Assembly: GCA_019914995.1 (NCBI GenBank)
Contig: CM034132.1
Span: 1,118,501-1,182,500, forward strand
Length of the DNA stretch: 64,000 bases
DNA from: Acanthochlamys bracteata
Taxonomy: Eukaryota; Streptophyta; Magnoliopsida; Pandanales; Velloziaceae
Direction of reading: 5' to 3'
The position numbers and the translations under genes are program-made. The notes under the pieces were generated by a model. It did no database searches and was not told the DNA's origin. It worked only from the letters and a program-made list of their open reading frames with translations. Every line of letters begins with the position of its first letter. The stretch's first letter is position 1. Of the stretch, positions 1 to 13,323 are shown in pieces.

Positions 1-312
1 ACTGGACGAAGTCCTACAGATGAGATCTTCAAGGATGATAAACGACTTCATCAATATGCAGAGGAGTCCTTTCCTGGTAAAGTTCTTGACATTATTGATC
101 CTCGACTGTTCCACAATAAAGCCCAAGGGAGTAAAGGTAGCACGAAAACTGAGGATCTGATCATGGTGGAAGAGATGCACTGTCTAGTTTCAGTGATAAG
201 GATTGCTCTTGCATGCTCAATGGAAGATCCAGGCGAGCGTATGGACATAGCAAGAGTTACCAAGCAGATAAATGCAGTTAAGAGTTTGCTTGTTAGTCAA
301 ATTACTTACTGA
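1..312 (+). CDS. LRR receptor-like kinase, C-terminal exon (partial)
   Basis: The window opens inside the kinase domain of a plant LRR receptor kinase. The first codons read TGRSPTDEIF, the subdomain IX-X block that follows the activation segment in class XII (EFR/Xa21-like) kinases. Further on are a 'DIIDPRL' block and 'IALACSMEDPGERMDI', matching the usual C-terminal 'GLxCSxxxPxxRM' subdomain XI, and the frame closes with TGA at 310-312. About 103 residues are visible. The extracellular LRRs, membrane segment and catalytic loop lie outside the window. Class XII genes usually carry one intron in the kinase region, so this is probably the last exon. A second, complete class XII gene lies at 24154, so the locus belongs to a receptor-kinase-rich neighbourhood. 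Family assignment is firm; ligand and function are unknown. Confidence 0.9.
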   Translation, partial: TGRSPTDEIFKDDKRLHQYAEESFPGKVLDIIDPRLFHNKAQGSKGSTKTEDLIMVEEMHCLVSVIRIALACSMEDPGERMDIARVTKQINAVKSLLVSQITY

Positions 313-1272
313 ATGTGAGATAAGTTGATACAAAACATACAATGTACAGAATAAAACTAGTCTGATTGGTAAAGAATGAGCTTTTATTTACATAATAAAT
401 TAGGAGTTTTCATGATTTCATGTCTCGTCTTTCAGTTCATGACCTTGATATAACTCATGTCAAGATTATTATTAAGAAATTTCATGAAACAAAGTTAACT
501 AACATACATGCTTGTTGCTAAGTAGAATTTTGAAGAGGAGTGGGCGTGCACCTATTTAGATCCTCCACAGGATACACGATTGATGCTATGGTTAAGTTCA
601 AGGATCCTGATTCTTTCCCCCAAGGACTACGCCATTCACAAAAATCTATCGTAATAGCAAATTTCAAATCCCAATCCCCAACAAACACTGACTGGTATGG
701 TAAAACCTGCAGCAGAAATATAAAAGCATAGAATAACTGGCGGTGATACAAAAAAGTCACACAATAGCACAGTAGTCAAAGTTCATTCTCAAGCAATAGC
801 AAAGCTAATTCTCAGGCAAGAAACTCAACATTTAAATCTTCACGCGCCAACAAAACCATGACCAAAATGTGTACTTTAAAAGCTTACGTTCCAAGTAAAA
901 TTATATACCATACGCTTTTGTGCACGTTTCATAGACCCTCTTGCTTTCAACCGATCATTTCGAGCTCTACTACACAACAGCTAAATTTCTTGACCAAGAA
1001 AGGCATATATATTCAAGAACTCAGGCTATGCACTAGAAGTATCAATCTCAAGCTCAGCTATGAGACAGTCATCTACATGGTAACAGACAAGGGATTCACC
1101 AATATACAGAATTAACCCAATGCATACTGGAATGCTTCTCTTTCAGTGGGTTAAGAGATGGGATAAAATAAATTTCATTAGACATCAACTTCAGCTCTTG
1201 GCAATAAATCATTCCAGCCGCAATCTCTAATACTTGCTATCATATGCATCAGGACATATTTCCATCTTTAGC
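313..1272. other. Intergenic, convergent 3' ends
   Basis: This is the gap between the receptor-kinase stop and the CLPR1 stop, so it should hold both 3' UTRs. A frame on the minus strand (518-760) and one on the plus strand (858-1115) are open, but neither has a recognisable domain or splice context. I see no RNA gene or transposon end here. Confidence 0.5.
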
Positions 1273-3721
1273 TTATCTGAATCCAGATGGAGATGCCTGT
1301 GGACCAGCTCCAGCTGCCCTTCTCATGGCTTTTGATTGGGCTAACAGCTTATCATAGTCCTGATTTAACAGAAAACAGTATCAGTGAACTGCACTTGAGC
1401 AAGTTATACAATTGAATCAATCACAGATGTCAAAAGTTACCCGTTTCTCATAGGCAGCATCTCTTGCATCAATGATCTTATCAGCAATTCCATACTCAAT
1501 TGCTTCTTGTGCTTGAAAATATTTAGGTCGTTGTATATCTTTTGCTATCTCTTCTTTGGGCTTCCCAATGCCTTTGGCTAGTAATTCGATGTAGTATTCA
1601 GTATTTGCATCAAGTTCTTTAGCCTGAATGGATTAGAAGTAGAAGTTATAACATGGATTTATCTATTACGAATAGCACTCAAAGTATCACATAGTTTGGA
1701 GAGAACAGTACCTTAATCCACATATCAATCACTGCACCACTCGATTTATTGACCTTTGGCAAGTAAAGTTTAGCTGAACAGCAACCCCAAATTAAAAAAT
1801 AGCAATCAGAACTAACATAGAAGTACTAGCCCTACATAAGAAAGTGGGGAAATTCCTACTGGATGCATTTGGTTGAAGAGCACGATAGCCTTTAGCTCCC
1901 AGTGACAATAGCATCGCTGCCTGACCATAAGCCATGCCGCAATTCACTGTATAGACTTTGGCTTTGCAATACTACCATCAAGCAAAAGTCACCATTAACA
2001 CGGAATATGAAGATCACTTTGAACTGTTAGTGTAAGATGACTGTGCCTTTATTGCAAGTCCTTCATACTAATCTAACATATAGAAAATGATACTTCTGCA
2101 GATAGAAAAACTTATATGCATGCATATCCTATATAAAAAAGCTAGAAGACGAGAAAATACTGAAGAAAAGGGAAAAAACAGGTTACTTCACCATCTAGTA
2201 ATGTCATCAACTCAATGTTTCAAATAAAGATATGGAATCCAAAAACATGTACCATCATGAAAACTTTCTAATGATCAATCTAAAAGTTAATTTCAAAAAC
2301 AAGAAACCACCCCAAGTTATCATGGCATGAGCAGAATGCAGAAAAGCAATTTTCCTTAAGTTAAAAGATCTGAATATAGGTCAAAGGAGTTGCACTTACA
2401 CCCATAGCATCAGCAATAGCATAAGCTTCAGTTTCTGAACCAACAGTCTCCATTTTCTCATTCTGGAATTGTAGCAAACACAGTAAGTTTTAACTTCACA
2501 ACTAATGCTTTTAACTCTGGATTCTTGAAGGAAATCATAAAGCTTATCTCACCTGTGTCCCTGATGAATTGATATATAAATATATCGGCTTTGAGGGATT
2601 ATCATAGTCTAGCCATAAAAGTTGAGCAACAACAAGCTCTGTTACAGCTGGAACAATCTGTCAGCATGAAAAAGCTTCAGGATTCTTGCCTCATACAACA
2701 ATCTGTTCAATTTTCAATGTCCATGCAACGACTAATATGGAGAGGAAATTGATATAATTCATCAAAGTAGATGAGCCTTGTTACTCTCTTACAGGCATGC
2801 CCAAGTAGCAAATTCGAGCATCTAAGAGTAATGAAGGCAAGTCAGGGGGAGCACTTCTGGGTCTCCCATATCCTCTGGCTCCTCCTCGGTACATTTGCAC
2901 GCTCATGCTGTATCTCGATGGTCCATCCTTCATCCCTGAAAGACTATACATCCCTCCATTATCAAGGTAATTCCTCGCAGATGAAATGCTTTCCTGTCAC
3001 AACCCACAAGTATATCAGATCCTACATGTTCTAATCTCTCATGTGTCACAGTTAGCATACATGAGTTAAAATCAACTCCACGACTGAAACCTTCTTAAAA
3101 AAACAATTACATCTCAGATAATCAATCAAAGGAAGAAAAAATGAAGCATAAGTAACGAGATTTGCTTAATTTCAAACCTCAGTAACTTTTGATGATTGCC
3201 TCTGAACAGAGTTGTCTTCTGTCATGAACATGTCCATTTGTGAAGCAGTTAACCCATAAAGATGCTTAGGAACATTCTTGTAATTCTCAATTACTGCAAG
3301 TCAACAAGGTATTCAAGCAAACAATCAATCATTCAAGGTAATCAAGTAATCCATCAATCATTCAACGAATCAACTAAAAGAAGCTAGACGTTGAATCTTC
3401 TACCAAATTACTCAAACAATCTACCGAAATAGCAAAAAAAAAAAAAAAAAAAAAGTTTTGAAACTTACAACCGTCCTTGAGATTCTCTTGACGGAACTGC
3501 TTGGGAATATGGTCGTAATTCTTCGGAGAAGAACTGCAGCAAACTCGTGATAGATTTCCTCGCAAGCGAACGCGGGGAGAAGAAGCGACGAAGAGAACCT
3601 TCGAGCTGGGAAGAAACGAGCTCTTTCCCTTAGAAATTTCATCGAGATTCGCACCAAAGGGGCGACTAGAACAAGAAGAAGACGGGCAGAGAAGAGTTGT
3701 GGCGAGAGATGCTGCCGCCAT
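1273..3721 (-). CDS. CLPR1: CLPR1, non-catalytic subunit of plastid Clp protease
   Basis: A spliced gene read from ATG at 3721 to TAA at 1273. Exon 1 (3721-3469) encodes a Ser/Arg-rich chloroplast transit peptide and joins exon 2 in frame at a GTAAGT donor to give KDGLIENYKNVPKHLYGL. Then come TASQMDMFMTED, a SISSARNYLDNGGMYSL block, a short Gly/Arg-rich stretch, and the Clp core APPDLPSLLLDARICYLGMP. These N-terminal blocks distinguish CLPR1 from CLPR2-4. Near 1870-1975 the motif around the ClpP nucleophile reads NCGMAYGQAAMLL: Gly replaces the catalytic Ser, as expected of a ClpR protein. The C-terminus is KLLAQSKAMRRAAGAGPQ. In Arabidopsis CLPR1 forms the R-ring of the stromal ClpPR core and is needed for plastid biogenesis. 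Intron 1 contains a run of about 22 T on the sense strand. Confidence 0.95.
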
Positions 3722-4299
3722 GGCTACTGCTGTCTGTCGCTGTCGCGGTTGCGGATTCAGTTCAGCTTGTAGGGGCTGGTTCTACTATGGAGCGTTCTGA
3801 TTTTGCTGCAAACCAAGGGCATAAAATTGCAAAAGATTAATGTTTTGCTATAGCGATCCTTTATAATTAATTTTGGCTCTAACGTTATTAGTATGATCTT
3901 TGCAATACACTGAAAATTATTGTTCAGTTCTGTAATATCAGTAGAACGTACTGGAAGAAGAAATTGGGACAGCACCCACTTGAAACATATGGATCCAATA
4001 AATCCACAATGCTAATACAACTATTTTTTAAGTACCACAAAATAATAGAACTTGCACGGAATGAAATACAATAAACAGCAGCAAAGAGTGAGCGCGTTAC
4101 ACTGCAGAATGCTGCTTTAATTTGTTTTACAAAGACAGAGAAAAAAGGAAAAAAGAAAAAAGGTGTGTAACACCACTACTTGTACGTACACTCATATTGA
4201 GCTAGAGAACCAAGTGATGCCAGAAAAGTATGGCAAGAGATTGCTTCATGAGTTCCTTACAGGAAGTCAGGTCCTACACCTTACCATCTGTTAAGGCGA
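3722..4299. other. CLPR1 upstream region / tRNase Z 3' region
   Basis: CLPR1 and tRNase Z lie head-to-tail on the minus strand. This 580-bp gap must carry the CLPR1 promoter and the tRNase Z 3' UTR. No element stands out. The open frame at 3757-3975 (-) has no domain signal. Confidence 0.5.
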
Positions 4300-6585
4300 T
4301 CAGATACCATCTAGGAGTGCGAAAACTCGACCATGCAGTGTAGAAGGCAGTTTGGCTATAGCAGCTTGAATTTGCTGGAAAAAAAAAATCAGAACAAATC
4401 TCTGTTACTTTTTTGTAGAAGGCTGTGGAATCCTGAGATACTTTCATAAGTAAACCAAGAAGTATCTAAATTGTACGTGATAAAATAGGTTTGCTCTATG
4501 CAAAATTCCATTTCCGGAATACATACATCTTTCTCATAGCGAGCTGAAAAATGGATAAGGAGGATGGCCTTGTTCTCAAACTTGTCCGAATAACGTGCTA
4601 TCTGTTGGTTACAACAAAAACATAAGAACAATGTCAGAAGGCCAAAACAAGCTCCCCAAAATCTTTACTCAGAAAGAGATGATGTCCCAATCAACCTCGG
4701 ACAAATGCGTATGACCATAATCCCTTGCATGCTCAACTGTCACTGTATCATCCACAAAGGTGCTCTACAGAATAAAAGAGCATTAAAACAATTCTTACAT
4801 ATTTTTATGTGAAGCAATGGAACTTAGCCTTAACAAGAAGTAATGAAAAAAAAAATGCATTAACCAAGCAGCACATTTTTGTGAATTTTATAGCACTTAA
4901 GTAATCATCTCAACCATCATATCCATTCTGGAGAAAATAATCAAGACAATTGCAAATATAAGCATAACCACATTGCAGATATTTAGTCAGCTTTCCAGTT
5001 CTTTTCATTTCTTGCCTAGCATTCATGGCAAGGGCAATTATATTATTTATCTATGAAACGTAGAAATCTAATAAGCTACATAACATATCCATTCATTCTG
5101 CATTACGATAAGCAAAAATAAAATGTGAACGATGTTTTCCAGTATGTTGCATGCTGTCTAGTCCTAGGTAAATAAATTAATAAAGCATTCGTAACTTCTG
5201 TTGCTAAGATGCCCACATAGGCATAACAGTCCCCAGAAGATATTATTTTCAGACAGGTGTATCAATTAATAGACACATTACTATGTTGGGATAAATGAAA
5301 AGATGTATGTGTTTGCACTTAGACAAAGAGAATGGGAACAAATCAGATAAAGTGGTTCACATAAAAGAAAAAAGTATAATAGATAGGGGAATCATTATAC
5401 ACCTACATATGTCTAACAGCTCTGTAAACAAACTGCAAGGATACTACAAGACAACTCTTAGCAAGCTGCACTGTATAGACTGAAAAGATGCATTCAATAT
5501 ACATGCAACGGAGAAAGGAAACAAAATAAATAATAAGAATAAAGATGGAAAGTAATGGGTATTGGTTTCTGAAAAGGGCACCTCTAATACAAGAATCCGC
5601 GCTTTTAGGACATCCAAATTGTCAGGATCTATGACAAAATCTGACATAGTGTCCCCGGTGAAAGCAATTTCAGGCGATTCCACCGTGTTTGTTATCTGCC
5701 AAGCATAAGATGTATTTGCTAAATTGCAATTACTATATAAAAATCATTGAGATGAAAGAAAAATTCAATTTACAGACTTGAATCTGGATTACGCAAGACA
5801 GACCTCCACACCTGATAACTTTAAGTTCTTAATCTCATTCCCTGAAAGACTAGTATATTCCTGCTTAAGCTTCTGCTTTACAGAAAAAATAATATATCCC
5901 TTCAAACATAAAGACAAATACTCGGATAAGAGAAAAAGCCAGTTGTCTGTAATGACATAATAGATGTGCAAAATCACAGTTCCGTTATTCCTGGAGATGT
6001 CAATACCTGGCTTGGAATCACATGATATGTCCTAAATGCCCTCACTTTAAGGTCTTTTCTTATCTGAGACTCTTCTCCTACAGAATAAATAAGAAATTTG
6101 AGCTATTATTGGCTAAAATAGAGGGATATATTACATAAAGAATTATTAAATTGAACGTAAGAATTTCACCAACATCCAACGCTATAAGCTTGTGTCTCAA
6201 TTCAGATTGGTCCATTGCTCTATGAACCTCGAACAATCTTTCCACGTTTTCTTTGATAGAAGGAGGAACGAATATTGTTGGCGGTTTCATACCATATAAG
6301 CCACGAGTTGCAACATACATGGGTAGCCCTCCCTGTGTATATATCATGACCAGATCATGACCCAAATTCAAATGTGGAACAACATTTAAGACAGGTAATG
6401 GTACTTACAATGTGATCCATATGGCCGTGTGAGATGAACAGAAAATCCTGTGAGATTGCTCTCTGTGGACATCTACCAATGTCAAAGGCGATCTTGAGTG
6501 TTGGAAAGATAACACACGTTTCCTGCCCTCCAATGGATAACCCCTCAACAGAATATCCCTCAATATTTAGACCTTTCTTACCCAT
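4300..6585 (-). CDS. TRZ1: Short-form tRNase Z (tRNA 3' endonuclease)
   Basis: Metallo-beta-lactamase nuclease that removes the 3' trailer from pre-tRNA so that CCA can be added. The ATG at 6585 gives MGKKGLNIEGYSVEGLSIGG, matching the short plant enzymes. Exon 1 ends in the zinc-binding HxHxDH motif (SHGHMDHI). Exon 2 continues GGLPMYVATRGLYGMKPPTI. Later exons give LKQEYTSLSGNEIKNLK, the IAFTGDTMSDFV strand, STFVDDTVTVEHARDYGHTH, and KFENKAILLIHFSARY, with the end FALLDGI. About 280 residues is normal for the short form. There is no transit peptide before the conserved core, so a TRZ1-like (cytosolic or nuclear) enzyme is more likely than plastid TRZ2. A 5'-UTR intron is likely (GTAATA donor near 6953) but not proven. 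The frame opens further upstream only from non-ATG codons. Confidence 0.93.
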
Positions 6586-8322
6586 AGGCGATTCAGAATT
6601 GCGGTAAGCTTCTTTATTTTCACAACTATTTACGATTCCTAAATTCAATTTTCATTGTATAAGAAGAACGGTAAGATTCATAACTTCTGTTAAAAGTTAA
6701 AACTATGCTAACTTCACTTCTTTGTTTAGAAACAACTTGCAGTATCATATTCTGCTTGCAGATCATCGAAAGACTCCAGCAAAGATTGACAGTCAAATTC
6801 ACGAAAATGGTTCTAAAATACATCAATAATATCTAATCTAGTAACTCTCAATCTACTTAAACTCGAATTAACTCTAAATTAAAACTGTAACTGTAATGAA
6901 GAACAGATTCTACATAATTTGAACAAATTTTCTCAGAAAAATTGAATTATTACCAAATAAAACTAGAGACGGGCGGGGGAGATCGAGAAATAGCTGACAA
7001 GTTCGATCGCCGGATTAAAGTGCGTGACTGCGTGAGCAAAGATTAAACAGTCGCTGCCGTTTATTATCCAACAATGCGTTCGATTCGGGTTTGTCGAATT
7101 ATTTATCCAAACCCGTTTTGAGTTTTATATCCGTTGAAGTTAACGGGCCAGTCCAAGTTAAGAGAATATGGGCCCGTGAATAACAAAAGGTACTTAACTT
7201 TGGTCCTTTTCTGCTGCAATTGGCATTGCTTATCAAAAATTTTTAATAAGCAATTTTATTTCAAATTTTTCATAAATTATTATAATATTTTATAAAATTT
7301 ATTTATAAATTAAAAAAATAAACGTTTTAAGTTAAATTTATACTTATTTTATATTTTAATAAAAAAATTTCAAATATATTTTTTGATATAAAACTAAATA
7401 TTTTTCGGTTAGAAAAAATATTCTAGAAGCACTTTCGAATACAAAATAGGTTCAAAAGCTCTGTCATTTGAAAAGATCAAAATAAATCCATCCTATTTAA
7501 GCTTCAGTCGGTCGAAAGTAAGTTCCACAAAGGGTGTATTTATCAACACCCTAAATTTACTTTTTTTTAAACGTATTTTTAATCTAAAATACATATACAA
7601 ATTAAAATAACATTTTTTTAAAAATTAATTATAAAACTTACTATAAATATTAAATTAATATTAATTTTATTTTTTATTAAATATTTTTATTTTTAAATTA
7701 ATTTTCAAAAAATTCACTTCATCCACTTTATTTTCAAGATAAACATGCCCAAAATTAAAGGTCAATAAAAGTAACAAAAATTTATAGTGACAGTTGAAAC
7801 AATTAAAATTTTATGAGATGAAATTTAATATAAAAATAAAAATATAATTTAAAATAATAACTAAAATAAATAAAATATTTGAAGTATAAATTTGATGATA
7901 AAAGTGAAATTTAAAGTAACTGAAACAAACTCTAAAGTGTGCAAAAGTAATTACGTGGTCTGATTTTGCAGAATTCATTACTTACGGTCTTAATCGTACA
8001 TAACAATAGATCATTTTGACTTGGGTGGCTAGTTAATAAAACCCACTACCCGTTAACCTTATCGGGTATTTAAGTTTGTCGACCCACCGACTCAAGCTAC
8101 GTCTGACCCGGCTCGTAAGTAGGCGCGAATCTATCACCAGTACCACGTCCTTCTTCTTCTTCCTCCTCTTCAAAACCCGTCTCCCTCTTTCTTCTTTTCT
8201 TCTTCTTCAATTTTGTCTTCTTTGGATATCTTCATTTGAGAAAATATCAAAAGTGAATCAAAAGTTAAATCAAAAATTTATCTAGGGTTTCCATCGTTGA
8301 GAATAGTTAACATCGGTTAGTA
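6586..8322. promoter_or_regulatory. Divergent promoter region, AT-rich
   Basis: About 1.7 kb separates the tRNase Z start (-) from the DUF1664 start (+), so both promoters lie here. 7200-7900 is extremely AT-rich and includes stretches resembling the MITE family seen elsewhere (7230-7400, 7560-7730), but they are too degraded to bound. A CTT/CCTC-rich tract at 8150-8225 precedes the DUF1664 ATG, typical of a plant 5' UTR. Confidence 0.5.
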
Positions 8323-11300
8323 ATGGCCACACAGGTCGGTTTGGGTCTTACCAGAATCGCTCTCATAGCTGGAGCCGGTAATCGGTCTCTCCCTTGATTC
8401 GTACTGTTTTGGCTAATTTTTATCAATTGATTTTATCAAGTTATGATTTCTTTTTTTTGTTTTTTGTCTAACGAGTTTTTTGACAGGTTTTACGGGATCA
8501 ATCGTTCTTCGTAACGGCAAGCTCTCAGATCTTCTCGCTGAGCTCCAGGTACGCTAACTAATTGGTTGAAACTCATTGAACTTATTAAAAAATTTCCATT
8601 TTTTTCTGTTTGGATTCGGATTAGTATTTTGTTATGAAGGGACTTCAGAGTAGCTAACTTGGGAGAGAAAATATTTGTTTTTTGATATAGTATCTAGTTT
8701 GATTTAAATGAAGAATTATGTGAATCATCTGTGGAGCTCAGCTATTGTCAAAACGATTTTTATTGCTTGGAGAACTCTATCCATTGCAATCTTAAGGAAG
8801 ATATTTATTAGATGATATATACACGCACTGCACATTAGAATATCAATATGTTTAGTGTAGCTGTATGTCTTTGTATGTGAACTCTTTCTTGTAATTTTGT
8901 TGATTGATAGCTTTTGTTAACGTACTCAGTGTATAATTTCATTATTTTTTGAACAGAATTTGGTGAAAGGATTGGAGAAATCTGGTGAGGATGGGTCTGA
9001 TTCTGAGTACTCTGATGCACTTGCTCAACAGGTACTGACCTTTCACTAATTTGAATTTGTAGTGAAAAAGTTTTTCTGCTTTAATTTAAATGAAGTTTTA
9101 TGCTTGCTTGAAATGAGTAATGGGTTTCGGGTATGCTTATCTATCACTGTCATTGTGTGCATTAAGTTCTCTTGTTGAATGATTATCAGCTATCCTTAAC
9201 TTTTTTCAAGAGTACTGTTAAGGTAAACTATGAACTTGTGAATATATATCTGTATGGAAATGATTCGTTGTTCTAAGAAATAGAAGTCAACCAGAAGGCC
9301 TAAATCTGTTTTCCTCCTCGATAGTATTAGTGATTGCATAGTCCACTGCTTTTATATTCGCTAATATGTTGTTTTAGGTGCGTCGGTTGGCCACAGAAGT
9401 TCGGCAACTTGCCTTAGCTCGCCCAATTACTGTACTTAATGGAAGTTCAGGCCAAGGTAGTATAGATATCTTTTATACAGTTTAAATGTATGAATAGCTT
9501 TATTTTGTTTTATTTTTCTCTTTTTAGATATTCGCTATTGTTATATTGTTTTACTATTCAGCTTGTAAACCTTGTATTCATCTTGTCGGCATATGAGAGA
9601 AGTAATAGATGTGCTCGCTGCCCTCTCTTCAATTGTTATTGTAATCTGTATTAGATGGTCATTCTCTTCTTGAAGTGCTCAGGCTATCCTTTTCTGGAGG
9701 AGTTTTGGGGTTTGTAACATGTTAGACAACAAGCAAAAAGTTAAGGCTTTTATAAGGTTGAGTATTTGTTTTAAAAATGCTCAGCATGTAGATTGTAGTT
9801 TAATGGTTACGGAATCTTTTCATATTTTCCAGATTCAAAGGAACTAATGATTTCTTGTGGATAACTAACTATTTATTCTGGTTCATCAGCAAATGCAACT
9901 GCTCTCATAGTGCCAGCTGCGACCTTAGGAGTGTTAGGTTATGGATATATGTGGTGGAAGGTATTATCACTGAACTATCTACTTAACCTATTTTGTTAAG
10001 TACATTTGAAGATTGTTGCCTATTTCTTTTGTGGCTAACATATATTTCTATAATGGATGATTAGGGCATCTCCTTCTCTGACCTTATGTATGTAACAAAA
10101 CGAAACATGGCTAATGCTGTTTCAAGCATGACAAAACATCTTGAGCAAGTTTCTGCTGCTCTCACAGTAAGTCTTAGATCTATAATCCTGAAGTCAATCT
10201 ACTTGATTTTTTATCCTGTGGAATCGTTTCCTATGCGTTCAACGCTCTCTTTGTAATTGCTTAGGAAGGAGAGCGAACTGTCATAGCAATCGGTGATTCT
10301 TTAGTGTTTAATATAGTAGACTATGTGTTAGAGCCATGTATATTGTTTTTACTATATTTAGTAAAAGCTGGGTTTTTAATCAGTAAAACATAGTAAATAG
10401 AAAACATATGAGATTTATTGAAGTTACATGAAAACTAAATAGTATTGCATAACCAGCAGTGATCGTTCCTCTATTTCCAAAGTTTATCAACATGTATAGA
10501 TGTCCCATATACCTGATAACATAGTTGTCTAGATGAAACAGCAAGAGTTCTACTTTGTCTTTTTATTTCCTTGTGTAGCCATTTCATGTTCTTCGTCTAC
10601 AACGAGTTTCTGCTGTCTCATGTCTAGTGGTCTTCCCTATTCTTCTTCTTTTAGGCTACGAAAAGACATTTGACACAGCGAATCGAGGGTTTGGATGGAA
10701 AACTAGATGAGCAGAAGCTGATCTCTCAAGACATTAAGAATGAGGTATGATTTACGTGGCATGTCAACCAAAGAATCTGTGCCATTATATTTTAAAATGT
10801 AAAAGCATTGATCTGGCTTCTTGTTGTAGTGCATGTGCTCTGAATTTTATCTTGATAGTGACTGCTTTTGACTATTGGTTTCACAGTGTTCAGAGCATAA
10901 GAAATGAATCAGCTCCTTATTATCTCTTTTGCTAGTAGGTTACTGATGCTCGTGGAAAACTTGTCAATATCGGTGATGAGCTGTTTAACCTTCAACAGCT
11001 AGTTTCTGGCTTAGTAAGTATTGCAGTGGGTGCTTTGGTAACTCATCAAACAATTTTTCAGTTCTTATGTCCTTATGTTTCTCTTTGGCAGGATGGGAAG
11101 ATGAATACAATTGAAGAAAAACAGGTTTTTTTTGTTCCCCTTTTCGGTCATATATTTTGTAATATTAACGGCATAGCTGCAATCAATAACACAATGCTTT
11201 TCTAATATTGTGGTCTATGTCACACTGGGTCTAACATGCTAAATTTATATCTAATGATATTGGTAATTAATTCTTTATTGGACGACAAGATTATCGGTTG

Positions 11301-12565
11301 AGACTGTAGCATGGACCTTTGTAATTGTGTGAGTAGAACTCAGAAAATTGTTCTTTTCTTTTCTCAATCTGTTATTTTTATAGCTTCATTCCAATCATTG
11401 AGGTAGTCGAGCCAAAAAAACTAGCTTATCACATACTTGGCTAACACTGTGATGACAGAATTACACATGCGCTGGCGTACTATATCTCTGTGAGTTTGTT
11501 GGGGAAAAGGAAGGCAAAATGCCAGAGTTTGTTCAGGTAGCTGCGTCAGTCCCAGATCTCATAATGCTTTTTACTTTGTGAGGTTGTTTGTAGTAATTGC
11601 ATATTCCTGCACTGTACTTAAGATTCTAACCCTTTTCTACAGGATTTTCCAAAACCTACTGTTGGCAAGCACGTGTTTCTGGGTTCTTCTCAAGTTAGAA
11701 GTCTGAAGGTCTCAATTTCTTTTAGTTTTTTATTAATATCGAAATATATCTCCTTTTGATGTTCCCATGTTTAACTTAATGGTAGTTGATTTACCTGCGT
11801 ATATACTTACTTTTCTGACTAATTTGCGCATGCTCTACAACTCTTACTTGTCCTATGAATACACAAACTTCAATGTCTCGTGCCACTAGTCTAAAGTGTT
11901 TGTGTTATATATTGAAATAGTGCTTGCTGTGCAGCTTAAATGTACAAACGTTGAACATTAAAAAGATGTCAGGTCTGGTGGGTGTAAGGCCCCTTGCCTT
12001 TTTCCTGCATGCCTCTAAATGTGATTGTCCAGCCTCCGTCCTTGATCTAGATATTGTTTCCATGTACGGTCCCAATTGGCATATTTTCCTAGTACCTGTA
12101 TACACAACTGTTTTGTGGACGGGTTTTTATTGTAGTTAAATTAGAAATGGAGAATATATTAGTTAATTTTCGTTTATTTGGATAATGTCTTAACCACCAT
12201 TTTCATTTTTAAAAATAAGTTTTAAGATCAGAGAATCTGTTATGATTTTTATTTCTTTCTCGAGTACCATTGCAGGGTCTGCAGCACATTGTAGAGGCGA
12301 TTGACTCAGGGAACTTTGGCAACTCCAAGACAGAAGCACTATTGCAGAATGATATCGACTCCTTTGACAAACCCAAGACCTTATCAAGGTTTGTAGCTTT
12401 ATTTGCATGGCATGAGTTAGTGGCGATGCTGTTATCTATTATTAGTTAGAAATGATTGTTCGGGATGCTTTTGTTTTGCACCATGTTATCAATTATTTAT
12501 GTATTATATGCTGATAGTGACTGTTAGTTGTTTGCTTGTTCAGGACTACTTCGATCAAGTGCTGA
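8323..12565 (+). CDS. DUF1664 family coiled-coil membrane protein
   Basis: The ATG at 8323 opens MATQVGLGLTRIALIAGAGFTGS, a hydrophobic N-terminus that could be an anchor. The exons then join in frame: VLRNGKLSDLLAELQ, NLVKGLEKSGEDG, VRRLATEVRQLALARPITVL, then ANATALIVPAATLGVLGYGY, a second hydrophobic segment followed by MWWKGISFSDLMYVTKRNMA, the signature of plant DUF1664 proteins. The next exons are long amphipathic coiled coil (TKHLEQVSAALTATKRHL; GLDGKLDEQKLISQDIKNEV). The last exons read GLQHIVEAIDSGNF and a short end LSRTTSIKC with TGA at 12563-12565. The family, once mislabelled bZIP, has no established biochemical role. Part of its 3' end is duplicated at 18.1-20.0 kb. Confidence 0.88.
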
Positions 12566-12969
12566 TGATACTGTATGACAACACCGGAAGAAGTGTGCCT
12601 GTTTATAGTACTGACATCTAATTTCTTATCTTCTTGCATGCAGCGCCCATATCAGGGTGGTTGAACCCCCTAACTGTGAGGTGTATGATTTACTTTATTA
12701 TGTTATCAGCTGTGTTTCTACTTTTTATTTGTATTAAGGGATTTTCAGAATAATAAAGACAAGTTTTAACTACTATCAATTTATTTGGTATTGTAATTTT
12801 GTAGCATATTTTTTTCATGCTGTGTCCATTGTTTGGAGATCTCAGTACAAATGCTACTACCATTACCATCTTTTAAGATCCATCGAAAGGTGTTTCTTAT
12901 CAGAATAAGACTTAAGATTGGATTAGTGAGATGTGTGTGCTGCGAGACCTAGTGTCATCGCTACGGAAC
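12566..12969. other. DUF1664 3' UTR and spacer
   Basis: This stretch follows the DUF1664 stop and should contain its 3' UTR; 'aataaag' at about 12750 could serve as a poly(A) signal. I see nothing else in it. Confidence 0.45.
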
Positions 12970-13165
12970 TGAGCAAGCAGGTAAAAACATGTTTGAGTGA
13001 TCGGTGGCTGAGCCGCTACCAGACTTATTAAAAGTCGGTCTTCTCTTGTCTCATGTTGATTTGTGGCTGCTAGTCTCTAAGTCTTCTACTTGAAAATTCT
13101 CATGACGCAGGAATTTTCTTCCTTCACTTTCAGAATAAAAGCATGGGAAAAATCTCAGTACAAAC
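12970..13165 (+). repeat. Single copy of the ~190-bp unit amplified at 21 kb
   Basis: This stretch contains 'gagccgctaccagacttatt', 'aaaagtcggtcttctcttgt' and 'ttccttcactttcagaataa' in order. The same blocks recur in tandem at 20965-21600. It is present once here, next to the peptide genes. Confidence 0.8.
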
Positions 13166-13223
13166 ATTATATACTTGACTACTACCCCACAGCAGTAGAA
13201 GTAGAAGAAAGCAAAGCGAAAAC

Positions 13224-13323
13224 ATGGCCTTGAAAGCTTTCTTTATTCTCACGGTACTGCTACTAGTTTCTAGTCATTTTGCCTTCTCTTTCGGCAGGGA
13301 ACTCTCTGATTCTACTACACCCA
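13224..13323 (+). pseudogene. Orphan first exon of a secreted-peptide paralogue
   Basis: The ATG at 13224 reads MALKAFFILTVLLLVSSHFA followed by FSFGRELSDSTTP, then a GTAAGC donor after phase 1. The signal peptide and the 'FGREL' block match the peptide gene at 15668 (SFGREL). No second exon follows before the next first exon at 13684. Joined to the acceptor at 13906/13907 it stays open for only about 17 more codons and misses the Cys tail. It may be a broken copy, or an alternative first exon for the downstream exon. I call it an exon fragment. Confidence 0.6.

Noticed and set aside
3374-3721. 115-codon open frame ending in a Phe-rich tail
   Set aside because: It is CLPR1 exon 1 read through its GTAAGT donor into the poly-T of intron 1; the protein continues in the next exon instead.
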